Shown piece by piece: positions 35,797 through 44,135 of a stretch of 50,156 nt of DNA. The DNA is from Caryophanales bacterium. Lineage in GTDB: Bacteria; Bacillota_I; Bacilli_A; RFN20; CAG-449. The stretch covers positions 1-50,156 of the forward strand of contig JAQXGN010000006.1 of NCBI GenBank assembly GCA_029006735.1. The letters are read 5' to 3'. Position numbers and translations under genes: made by a program. Below the pieces are notes generated by a model, which saw only the letters and a program-made list of their open reading frames with translations, ran no database searches and was not told the DNA's origin. Within the stretch, counting starts at the first letter, position 1, and each line of letters starts with the position of its first letter.

Positions 35797-36603
35797 ATGA
35801 AAACAAAAGAAAATAACAATTCAATTTATATTCCAAAACAACCTAAGACAATTAAAAGAATAGCTGCATGGATTGTCGATTTTATTATTGTTATTGTCTT
35901 AGCGACTGGTTTTGCTTTTTTAACCAGTCTAATTTATCATTATGATGATTATTATAATACATATATTGAGAAGCAAATCCAATATGAATTATATGTAGAA
36001 GCAGAAGAAGGAACGCTTACTTTTCAAGGGAAAAACTATGTTCTATACTCATCTTTAGATGGACATAATGAAGAGTTATTAAAAGAAAGAGAAATGGCTT
36101 GTGGTAATGATGAAGAATTCAAATTTGCAAACCACAAAGTATTAATGGGGCAAATAATAATCCCTATTACAGGTGCTTTTGCATCGCTTTTAGTGTGTGA
36201 ATTTATTTTACCATTATGTTTTAAGCATGGGCGAACAATAGGTTTGTTTTTCTTTGGAATCGGCTATGTTACTGAAGAAGATATTGATGTCAAAATTAAA
36301 AATGTTTTTATCCGGTTTTTGTTTGGAAAATTTATTGTTGACGTCTTTATTCCTTTCACGGGTATTTTGTTAGTTATTATGAATACAGGTTATGGAATTA
36401 TTGGCTTAGTGTGCCTACTAGGAATTCCAATTGCAAACATAGTTTTATTATTATCTTCCAAAGATAAAAGAGGGATCCATGATTTTATTGCTAGAATGAA
36501 ACCATGTGATAATACTTGTCAAATTTATATTAAGACGACGGAAGAATTAGCAAAATGTAAAGCAGAAGAGGATTTAATAACTAAACCTGGCACAAAGTAT
36601 TAA
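35797..36603 (+). CDS. RDD-family membrane protein 2
   Basis: This 268-residue protein is built like the previous one: TIKRIAAWIVDFIIVIVLA (first RDD helix), an external stretch of about 80 residues, then KHGRTIGLFFFG and a final helix before KDKRGIHDFIARM. The start at 35797 has AAGGTGGG 6 bases upstream; ATG 35782 overlaps the stop of protein 1 but has no site. The two are a tandem, diverged pair in one operon, and may form a heteromeric membrane complex. The function is unknown. Confidence 0.78.
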   Translation: MKTKENNNSIYIPKQPKTIKRIAAWIVDFIIVIVLATGFAFLTSLIYHYDDYYNTYIEKQIQYELYVEAEEGTLTFQGKNYVLYSSLDGHNEELLKEREMACGNDEEFKFANHKVLMGQIIIPITGAFASLLVCEFILPLCFKHGRTIGLFFFGIGYVTEEDIDVKIKNVFIRFLFGKFIVDVFIPFTGILLVIMNTGYGIIGLVCLLGIPIANIVLLLSSKDKRGIHDFIARMKPCDNTCQIYIKTTEELAKCKAEEDLITKPGTKY

Positions 36604-36622
36604 TTAATAATTAATAACCAGA

Positions 36623-36651
36623 TTGAAATGCAAGAAAAAATAATATAAAAT
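36623..36651 (+). promoter_or_regulatory. Promoter before the anchored OB-fold protein
   Basis: TTGAAA (36623-36628), 17 bases, TAAAAT (36646-36651): the same two hexamers and spacing as before the AEC permease. GGAGAG precedes the start at 36706. Confidence 0.7.
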
Positions 36652-36705
36652 TATCTTGGACAATTAATTATTAAGTAATGTAAAAAAATAAAGGAGAGAA
36701 AAAGT

Positions 36706-37896
36706 ATGCAAGAAAGAGTTTTAGGGGCAATAATCATTGGTGGTATTGCATGTGTTGGTGTTTTATGGGCATTAATCGCCGGTATTCCACCATTAATTCA
36801 AGCAAAGAATCAAGAAAAGACTTTAGAACAAAAATTATTAAAAGAAGTTAAAGCTATTGATAATGAAGTTACTTCTATTGATATTAGAAGAGTTACATTT
36901 AAAACAGTCACTGAACAAGAAGAAGATAAATGGGGTGATATGAAGGATGTAATTAAAGCTGTCATATCTCTTGAAGGCTACAATAACAAAGATGAAAATA
37001 TCAAATGTGATATAAAAGCAGAAAACTATTATATCAATGATTTACAAAATAAATTGTCTTCTAACTCTCTTACTGCAAAAGAAGCATTGAATAATAATAT
37101 TTATCAAAATTATTCAATGACTACTGCAAAATTACTTAATGATATCTTAGAAGAAACAGAATATTTTAAATATTTTATTGGACAAGGAACTTATGGTGCT
37201 CTCTTCTCTAACGAAGGTACAAGAATTGTATCATTAGGCGATCCAATGAAAGCAAATGGTATGTTTAATAATCCATTTACAGTCAAAGATGCTTTATCTT
37301 TAGAAGAAACTACTGGTGTAGTATATACATATGGAAGGGTTAAAGAAGTATCTAAAGATGAATACAAAGGGAATGACTACTTCAATGTAGTATTAGAAGA
37401 TATAAATGATGCAACAAAAACTATTAATGTTGCAAATATGGCTTTGAGTACTGGCATTTCTTCAATCGAAAAAGAAAATATCATTATGGTTCAAGCACCA
37501 ATCAATGTTACTTCAAGTGGAAACATCATAAAAGAAAATGATACTAATGGAGTATGTAAAATAGTTAATAAAGATGAAATATTCACATTAAAAGATAATG
37601 TAAAATCGGTTAAAGATGTTGAACAAGATTATTCAAAATTATCTTATGGACAAGTAACTGAAAGTAAATATTATATTTATGGAAAAGTAACATCGATTAC
37701 TTCTGAAGTTGCAAACGGAAAAACAATTTATAATATAGCATTAGAAACAGAAGGTAAAGATGATAACCATCAATTCAATGTTTATAATGCGACAATTGAT
37801 AGAACAAATGTAATTAGTTCAGAAATTAATGTTGGAGACACAATCGTTTGCTCTGGACAATTAATGTCTGATATGTTCTATGGCGAAATAAAATAA
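36706..37896 (+). CDS. Membrane-anchored protein with OB-fold-like domains, function unknown
   Basis: This 396-residue protein has one N-terminal membrane segment (residues 5-28, GAIIIGGIACVGVLWALIAG) and a large outer part. Two later regions look like OB folds: VYTYGRVKEVS...YFNVVLED (about 205-275) and YYIYGKVTSIT...INVGDTIVCSGQL (about 322-390). The same strand pattern recurs in the nuclease and large lipoprotein at the end of this locus. I do not recognise a named family. It has its own promoter and is followed by a structured 145-base gap before the ABC genes. A binding or scaffold role at the surface is inferred only. Confidence 0.65.
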   Translation: MQERVLGAIIIGGIACVGVLWALIAGIPPLIQAKNQEKTLEQKLLKEVKAIDNEVTSIDIRRVTFKTVTEQEEDKWGDMKDVIKAVISLEGYNNKDENIKCDIKAENYYINDLQNKLSSNSLTAKEALNNNIYQNYSMTTAKLLNDILEETEYFKYFIGQGTYGALFSNEGTRIVSLGDPMKANGMFNNPFTVKDALSLEETTGVVYTYGRVKEVSKDEYKGNDYFNVVLEDINDATKTINVANMALSTGISSIEKENIIMVQAPINVTSSGNIIKENDTNGVCKIVNKDEIFTLKDNVKSVKDVEQDYSKLSYGQVTESKYYIYGKVTSITSEVANGKTIYNIALETEGKDDNHQFNVYNATIDRTNVISSEINVGDTIVCSGQLMSDMFYGEIK

Positions 37897-37904
37897 TAGG
37901 TTAT

Positions 37905-37974
37905 TACATTGCGAAATGTTTTATAGCTGAAATGCTGAAGTAGAACTTCATGACACAGCAAAGTAAGCAATGAA
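37905..37974 (+). ncRNA. Nested hairpins upstream of the ABC importer operon
   Basis: Three nested pairings are visible: CATTGC (37907-37912) with GCAATG (37967-37972), GCTG (37926-37929) with CAGC (37956-37959), and TGAAGT-AGA-ACTTCA (37936-37950). No T run follows, so it is not a normal terminator. GCTG recurs at 37934-37937 and could swap partners. It is possibly a leader element or a processing site; no known riboswitch was recognised. Confidence 0.4.
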
Positions 37975-38041
37975 GAAATTCATTAATTATAAGTGTCTTA
38001 AAACCAATCATTAATATTTTCATTATTAGGAGGAGAAAACA

Positions 38042-39124
38042 ATGAGAGTTAAATTAGAAAACTTAACTAAGATTTTCCCAAACAAGAAGAATTCTGGAGA
38101 AGTAATTGCAGTTAATAATTTCGATTTTGAAATTCCTGACGGTACATTAATTGGTCTTCTTGGTCCATCTGGATGTGGGAAATCAACAACATTATTCATG
38201 TTAAGTGGATTATTAAAGCCAAGTTCAGGTCATATTTATTTTGGTGATGAGGATGTTACTAACTTACCACCAGAAAAAAGAGGCGTCGGCTTAGTTTTCC
38301 AAAACTATGCTTTATATCCACATATGAGTGTTAAACAAAATATCATGTTCCCATTACAAAATCAAAAGATGGGTAAATCAGAGATGATGGCTCGTGTTGT
38401 CGAAGCAGCAAAATTAGTTCAAATTGATGAATTATTAGAACGTAAACCATCAGAATTATCTGGTGGTCAACAACAACGTGTTGCGATTGCTAGAGCATTA
38501 GTTAAATCACCAAACGTTTTATTACTTGATGAACCATTATCAAACTTAGATGCTAGATTAAGATTACAAACTCGTGAAGAAATTAGACGTATTCAAAGAG
38601 ATACAAAGGTTACAACAATTTTCGTCACTCACGACCAAGAGGAAGCTATGAGTATTTCTGACTATATCGTCGTTATGAAAAAGGGTGTAGTTCAACAAAT
38701 CGATGTTCCTCAAAAAGTTTATGATGAACCAATTAATCTATTCGTTGCTAAATTCTTAGGTACTCCTCCAATCAATGTTTTTAAAGGAAGAATAGAAAAT
38801 AACCAATTATTTATTGGCGAAGAAATGATTACAAAATATAAAGCAGATGATCAACTAGTCTACGTTGGAATCCGTCCAGAAGGATTCATCGTTGATGCAA
38901 ATGGTCCATTAAGTGGAGAATTTAAATCATTAGAAGTTATGGGTAGAGATAGCTCAGTTGTTTCTACTAATCCAAATAGCGAATCACCAATTATTCGTTC
39001 AATTGTTCCATCTGATCAAGAAATTGCTCCAGATGAAAAAGGAAAAGTACACTTCTTTGTTAAACCAAAGAAATTTTTCATCTTTAATGCGGATACAGAA
39101 GAACGTATTTTTGAAAAAGAATAG
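38042..39124 (+). CDS. ABC importer ATPase, MsmK/UgpC-type
   Basis: This 360-residue CUT1-type ATPase energises the two permeases downstream. It shows Walker A GPSGCGKST (41-49), Q-loop VFQNYALYPHM, signature LSGGQQQRVAIARAL, Walker B LLLDEPLSNLD and the His switch VTHDQEEAM. The C-terminal 120 residues form the TOBE/regulatory region seen in MalK and UgpC. In this class one ATPase often serves several importers, but here it is encoded with its own permeases. The start follows AGGAGGAG. Usual substrates are oligosaccharides or glycerol phosphates. Confidence 0.96.
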   Translation: MRVKLENLTKIFPNKKNSGEVIAVNNFDFEIPDGTLIGLLGPSGCGKSTTLFMLSGLLKPSSGHIYFGDEDVTNLPPEKRGVGLVFQNYALYPHMSVKQNIMFPLQNQKMGKSEMMARVVEAAKLVQIDELLERKPSELSGGQQQRVAIARALVKSPNVLLLDEPLSNLDARLRLQTREEIRRIQRDTKVTTIFVTHDQEEAMSISDYIVVMKKGVVQQIDVPQKVYDEPINLFVAKFLGTPPINVFKGRIENNQLFIGEEMITKYKADDQLVYVGIRPEGFIVDANGPLSGEFKSLEVMGRDSSVVSTNPNSESPIIRSIVPSDQEIAPDEKGKVHFFVKPKKFFIFNADTEERIFEKE

Positions 39125-39135
39125 GGAGTTGCGTT

Positions 39136-40164
39136 ATGGTAGATTCAAGACAACAATGGAAGGCTTGGCTTTACTTATTACCAGCATTAATTCTTCTAGC
39201 AGTATTTACAGTATATCCAATTATTAATACAGTAAAGATTGCTTTGCTTGAAGGTTATCAACCTTTAGGTGCAATGGGTGGAGAATTATATGCATTTGGA
39301 TTTTCTAATTTTAGCAAAGTCATTCATTACAAAGATTTCTTAACATGTTTAAAAAATACGGTTATCCTCTGTGTAACAACAGTTCCACTCTCATGCTTTT
39401 TAGCTTTGATTGTAGCAGTATGTTTAAATTCTATTAAATATTTAGGTAAGGTTCTTCAAACAATTTATTTCTTACCATATGTTACAAACACAATCGCTAT
39501 TGGTATGGTATTTGCAATGATGTTTAATATCGTTGGTTTAACAGCAGTTAATGCTGATACATATCAAGGGGCTCTTCAAGTTTATAATATTTATACAAAT
39601 AGCCAAGGTGAACATATAGGTTACGTTGCTCAATCTTGGGGTATTATTAATAACATTATTCAAGCTTTCGGTGGTAATCCTATTAACTGGATTAATGCGG
39701 GTGTTAATATTAATAGACCTGGAGCAAATACATATATTGCAAATATCACAGTTATGATTGTTTATATTGTATGGAATGCATTACCATTTAAAATTTTAAT
39801 CTTATTAGGTGGGTTGCAAGGTGTCAATAAACAATATTACGATGCAGCAAAAATTGATGGTGCATCAAAATGGAGAGTATTCTGGAGGATTACTTGTCCA
39901 CTATTATCTCCAATGATTGCTTACGTTGTTATTACCGGATTCATTGGTGGATTTAAAGAGTATTCATCGGTTGTCGGTATCTTCGGTGAAGATATGGGAC
40001 CTGCAGGTAATGGTTCATTAATGACAATCGTTGGTTATATTTATAAAGCAATTTCTTCAAATAACTATGGTACAGCTTCTGCGGCTTCATTAATATTATT
40101 CGGAATTATCTTATTAGTTACATTAGTTAACTTATATGTAAGTAGTAAGAAGGTTCACTATTAG
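39136..40164 (+). CDS. ABC importer permease, UgpA/MalF-type
   Basis: This 342-residue permease has six membrane segments. The ATPase-contact EAA loop is YYDAAKIDGASKWRVFWRIT, followed by CPLLSPM. Between segments 3 and 4 it has an external loop of about 60 residues (VNADTYQGALQVYNIY onward) longer than in common MalF-like UgpA proteins, which might contact the binding proteins. It lies 11 bases after the ATPase gene, with GGGAG before the start. Confidence 0.94.
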   Translation: MVDSRQQWKAWLYLLPALILLAVFTVYPIINTVKIALLEGYQPLGAMGGELYAFGFSNFSKVIHYKDFLTCLKNTVILCVTTVPLSCFLALIVAVCLNSIKYLGKVLQTIYFLPYVTNTIAIGMVFAMMFNIVGLTAVNADTYQGALQVYNIYTNSQGEHIGYVAQSWGIINNIIQAFGGNPINWINAGVNINRPGANTYIANITVMIVYIVWNALPFKILILLGGLQGVNKQYYDAAKIDGASKWRVFWRITCPLLSPMIAYVVITGFIGGFKEYSSVVGIFGEDMGPAGNGSLMTIVGYIYKAISSNNYGTASAASLILFGIILLVTLVNLYVSSKKVHY

Positions 40165-40180
40165 TAGGAAGGAGGAAAAT

Positions 40181-41158
40181 ATGGAAAATAATCAAAATAA
40201 TCCACAAGGAGAAATTAGAGAATATTCTGCTTTAACTTCTTCAAACAATACTCTTTCGGAATCTTTAAAAAGAGATGCTGCAACTTACGATGTTAAAAAA
40301 GTTGAAAGAAGAGCAAAAGCACAAAAAATAATTTCTAATATTATTGTTTATATTTTCTTAATTGCTTTAGCTGTTATTGTTATCTTCCCATTTTATTGGA
40401 TGTTGATTTCTTCAGTTAAAACTTATGATGAATATACTCAATCAAATCCAACTTTCTGGCCTCAAATATTTAATTGGAAAAACTATGCAGATGCTTATAG
40501 TGCCGCAAGTTTGGGAACACTATTTTTAAATACAGTTTATGTTGGTATTGTCTCTACATTATTATCACTTATTATTACTGTATTATCAGCATTCGCATTT
40601 GCAAGATTAGAGTTTAAGGGTAGAGATTCAATGTTTGCTTTCTTACTTGCAACAATGATGATTCCAGGTGAATTATTTACAATTACCAATTATCAAACGG
40701 TTGTTGTCTTCTTGCATTGGAAAGACACATTCTCTGCACTTATTATTCCATTCTTGGTTTCTGTTTTCTATATTTATTTATTGAGACAAAACTTCAAACA
40801 AATTCCGAATGAATTATATTTAGCAGCAAAAGTTGATGGTAAATCAGATTTCGAATATTTGATTAAAGTTATGGTTCCATTAGCTTTACCATCATTAATT
40901 TCTATTACTATTTTAAAGATGATGGGTGCTTGGAACTCTTATATTTGGCCTAGACTTGTTACAACAGATACAACTCACCAACTAATTACAAATGGTTTAA
41001 GAGGTGCTTCATTCTATTTAGATGGTGATAATACAAAAGTTAACTATCCAGCACAAATGGCAGCAGTTGTATTAGTATCTATTCCATTATTTATTGTCTT
41101 TATTTGTTTAAGAAAATACATCATGAAAGGTGTATCACGTAGTGGTATCAAAGGTTAG
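40181..41158 (+). CDS. ABC importer permease, UgpE/MalG-type
   Basis: This 325-residue partner permease has a charged N-terminal cytoplasmic tail of about 50 residues, then six membrane segments. The EAA loop is LYLAAKVDGKSDFEYLIKVM, followed by VPLALPS. The tail is longer than usual and Asn/Ser-rich at the start. The start follows AAGGAGG. It forms the transmembrane pore with the UgpA-type protein encoded 16 bases upstream. Confidence 0.95.
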   Translation: MENNQNNPQGEIREYSALTSSNNTLSESLKRDAATYDVKKVERRAKAQKIISNIIVYIFLIALAVIVIFPFYWMLISSVKTYDEYTQSNPTFWPQIFNWKNYADAYSAASLGTLFLNTVYVGIVSTLLSLIITVLSAFAFARLEFKGRDSMFAFLLATMMIPGELFTITNYQTVVVFLHWKDTFSALIIPFLVSVFYIYLLRQNFKQIPNELYLAAKVDGKSDFEYLIKVMVPLALPSLISITILKMMGAWNSYIWPRLVTTDTTHQLITNGLRGASFYLDGDNTKVNYPAQMAAVVLVSIPLFIVFICLRKYIMKGVSRSGIKG

Positions 41159-41160
41159 AT

Positions 41161-41180
41161 TATAATTTTAAAAAATTATA
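41161..41180 (+). other. AT-only hairpin between permease and binding-protein genes
   Basis: TATAATTTT and AAAATTATA form an inverted repeat with a 2-base centre. Stem-loops at this point in importer operons often protect the binding-protein mRNA, giving it higher abundance; that role is inferred here. Confidence 0.35.
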
Positions 41181-41209
41181 TTAACATAAAATTTTAGAAA
41201 GGGAGAATT

Positions 41210-42727
41210 ATGAAAAGAAAATTGATTACAGTTTCTATGCTTTTATTAGCAGGAACATTATTTAGCTTAGTAGGCTGTGGTGGCTCGGGTGAAGATAAGA
41301 AAAACGGAGCTTATGTTGTTCCAGAAGGTGGTTTTGACACAACAAAAGATGTAGAAATCACATTCTATTCAACAATGGGTGATAGTTTACAAAGTGTGTA
41401 TAACGCTTATATTGATGAATTTAACGAAATTTACCCAAATATTAAAGTTACTCATACTCAACCAACAGGTGGGTATGATGGATTACTAGAACAAGTTAAA
41501 ACAGAACTATCGGTTGGAGAAGGACCTGATTTAACTTATTGTTATTCTGACCACGTTGCTTTATATAATAAAACAAAATCAGTTGTTACATTAGATAACT
41601 TAATGGAAGATGATGATTTAGGTTTTACAAAAGAAGAATATCAAAGCTATATTAAAGGATATTTAAATGAAGGAAGACAATTTGGCGATGGATTAATGTA
41701 TACTTTACCATTCTCAAAATCAACAGAAGTCTTATATTACAATAAAACAGAATTTAATAGATTAAAATTACAAGTACCAGATCATTGGTTCTCTGAAGGC
41801 AATAATGATGTTACTTCAATGGAATATGTATGTAGAGAATTGAAAAAAGCTCATGGTGATTCACAACCTTTAGGTATTGACTCAGAAGCAAACTTATTTA
41901 TTCAAATGACTGAACAATTACAAACACCATATACAAGCGCAAGTGGTGAACACTTCTTATTTGACAATGCTGAAAATAAAGCATTTGTTCAAAAATTTAA
42001 AAATTTATATGATGAAGGTTTATTAACAACACAAAAAATTTTAGGATCATATACTTCAAGTAACTTCAATGATCAAAAATCATATATGTCAATTGGATCT
42101 AGTGCTGGTGCAACTCACCAAGTTCCTTCTAAAGATGAAGTAGGTAATTATCCATTTGAAGTAGGTATTGCAGAAATTCCTCAAGCAAACAAAAACAATA
42201 AGAAAGTTATTTCTCAAGGACCATCTGTTGCAATTTTAAATCATGGAGATGATCAAAAGGTTATGGCTGCATGGTTACTTGCAAAATTCTTAACAACAAA
42301 TGCAAATTTCCAAGCAGAATTCTCAATCGCTTCTGGGTATGTTCCAGTTGTTACTACAGTGGATTCTTCTAGTGAATATCAAAAGCATTTAGCAAAAACA
42401 GAAAAACAATTAGCTCAATACTATACAAAAGGTGAAGAATTCTGGGAATTTACAGATCCATATGTAGAAAATGCTACACCAGTTGCAACAACAGTACCTG
42501 TAACTTCACCAAATCCAGGTGTTGATCAAAAAGATAGAATTGCAGCTGAATCTGCAAAATTATGTTTAGCACAAAAGGATAATTATTTTACTTCTCCTGC
42601 TTTCATTGGTTCTAGTGAAGCACGTAATCAAGTAAATAACCTTGTTGTTGCATATTTATCAGGAACAACAACTGATATTAATGTTGCATTTAAAGATGCT
42701 ATCGATAAATGTAATGCAAGTATTTAA
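41210..42727 (+). CDS. Extracellular solute-binding lipoprotein, family 1 (paralog A)
   Basis: This 505-residue lipoprotein (lipobox SLVGC, Cys23) would catch the ligand for the importer encoded just upstream. The mature part starts VPEGGFDTTKDVEITFYSTMG, then NEIYPNIKV, and has the family-1 hinge patterns LPFSKSTEVLYYNK and VPDHWF. It shares long stretches with the next gene and has a C-terminal insertion of about 45 residues (region EFWEFTDPYVEN) missing from the paralog. The ligand is unknown; the family usually binds sugars. The site GGGAG gives a strong start. Confidence 0.92.
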   Translation: MKRKLITVSMLLLAGTLFSLVGCGGSGEDKKNGAYVVPEGGFDTTKDVEITFYSTMGDSLQSVYNAYIDEFNEIYPNIKVTHTQPTGGYDGLLEQVKTELSVGEGPDLTYCYSDHVALYNKTKSVVTLDNLMEDDDLGFTKEEYQSYIKGYLNEGRQFGDGLMYTLPFSKSTEVLYYNKTEFNRLKLQVPDHWFSEGNNDVTSMEYVCRELKKAHGDSQPLGIDSEANLFIQMTEQLQTPYTSASGEHFLFDNAENKAFVQKFKNLYDEGLLTTQKILGSYTSSNFNDQKSYMSIGSSAGATHQVPSKDEVGNYPFEVGIAEIPQANKNNKKVISQGPSVAILNHGDDQKVMAAWLLAKFLTTNANFQAEFSIASGYVPVVTTVDSSSEYQKHLAKTEKQLAQYYTKGEEFWEFTDPYVENATPVATTVPVTSPNPGVDQKDRIAAESAKLCLAQKDNYFTSPAFIGSSEARNQVNNLVVAYLSGTTTDINVAFKDAIDKCNASI

Positions 42728-42764
42728 TATATTTTCTTAAATACTTTCAAAGAAAGGAGTTATT

Positions 42765-44126
42765 ATGAAAAAACAATTATTATTTTCTTTATTATCAATT
42801 GTTTCAGTATGTTCAATATTAACTTCTTGTGGTGGAGGATATAAAGGGGAAGTAAACTTTAAAGTACCTGAAGGTGGATTTGATACAACAAAAGATGTAA
42901 CTATTAAATTCTATTCAACAATGGGTGATACTTTACAAAAAACTTTCAATAGTTATTTAGAAGATTTCAATGAAATTTATCCTAATATCCATGTTGACGC
43001 TCAATTTATTGGTGGTTATGAAGATGTTCGTAACCAAATGTCAACTGAATTAGCTGCAGGAAAATCAGAAGTTAATTTAGCATATTGTTATCCAGACCAT
43101 GTTGCTACATATAATAATGCAAAATCAGTTATATGTTTAGACAACTTAATTGAAGATGAAGAATATGGTTTTACATCGGCAGAATATAAAGACTTTGTTA
43201 AAGCATTCTACGATGAAGGAAAGAGCTTTGGCGATGGAAAGATGTATTGCTTACCATTTTCAAAATCATCAGAAGTAATGTATTACAATAAAACATTCTT
43301 TGATGAAAACAACTTAAAAGTTCCAGATCATTGGTTCACTCAAGGAAATAATGATGAAACATCAATGGAATATGTTTGCAAAAAAATCAAACAACTTGAT
43401 GGAGACTCAATTCCACTTGGTTATGATAGTGAATCAAATTTGTTTATTACATTATGTAAACAATTAGATACCCCATATACTTCTGCGACAGGTGAACATT
43501 ATTTATTTGATAATGAACAAAACAAAGAATTCACTTTAAAATTAGCAAATTGGTATAAAGATGGTTTAATTACTACAAAAGCATTATATGGTTCATATAC
43601 ATCAGGATTATTTACTTCAACTGAAACAAAAAGATGTTATATTTGTATCGGTTCTAGTGCTGGTGCATCATATCAAGATTCCGATCAATTTGAAGTAGAA
43701 ATCGCACCAATCCCACAAGAAGATAAGAATAATAAAGCTGTTATTCAACAAGGACCAGATGTTTGTATTTTTGCAAATAAAGATCCACAAAAAGTTATGG
43801 CGAGCTGGTTATTATTAAAATATTTTACTACTAATGTTGGATTCCAAGCAGAATTCTCAATGAAATCTGGCTATACTCCTGTAATTAGATCTGTATTTGA
43901 TAATGAGATATATAAAGAATTCTTAGCTGAAGGTGATAAAGGTAATTTACAAGCTAAATCAATTAAAGTTTGTGGAGAACAAGAATCAGCATACTTTACT
44001 TCCGATGCTTTCGTAGGATCAAGTGAAGCTCGTAAACAAGTGGGTAATATTATTACTCAAACTTTTGCTGAACCAAGTAAGATTAATACAATCTTTGCGG
44101 ATGCAGTAAAAAAATGTAAGGGATAG
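42765..44126 (+). CDS. Extracellular solute-binding lipoprotein, family 1 (paralog B)
   Basis: This 453-residue paralog of the preceding gene has its lipobox at ILTSC (Cys22). FDTTKDVTIKFYSTMGD, FNEIYPNIHV, LPFSKSSEVMYYNK, VPDHWF and GSSEARKQV are shared almost residue for residue, so it comes from recent tandem duplication. It ends in TAG with only 9 bases before the nuclease gene, so nuclease and importer are on the same message. Two binding proteins for one pore imply two ligands or a wider range. Confidence 0.92.
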   Translation: MKKQLLFSLLSIVSVCSILTSCGGGYKGEVNFKVPEGGFDTTKDVTIKFYSTMGDTLQKTFNSYLEDFNEIYPNIHVDAQFIGGYEDVRNQMSTELAAGKSEVNLAYCYPDHVATYNNAKSVICLDNLIEDEEYGFTSAEYKDFVKAFYDEGKSFGDGKMYCLPFSKSSEVMYYNKTFFDENNLKVPDHWFTQGNNDETSMEYVCKKIKQLDGDSIPLGYDSESNLFITLCKQLDTPYTSATGEHYLFDNEQNKEFTLKLANWYKDGLITTKALYGSYTSGLFTSTETKRCYICIGSSAGASYQDSDQFEVEIAPIPQEDKNNKAVIQQGPDVCIFANKDPQKVMASWLLLKYFTTNVGFQAEFSMKSGYTPVIRSVFDNEIYKEFLAEGDKGNLQAKSIKVCGEQESAYFTSDAFVGSSEARKQVGNIITQTFAEPSKINTIFADAVKKCKG

Positions 44127-44135
44127 GTAAAAAAG

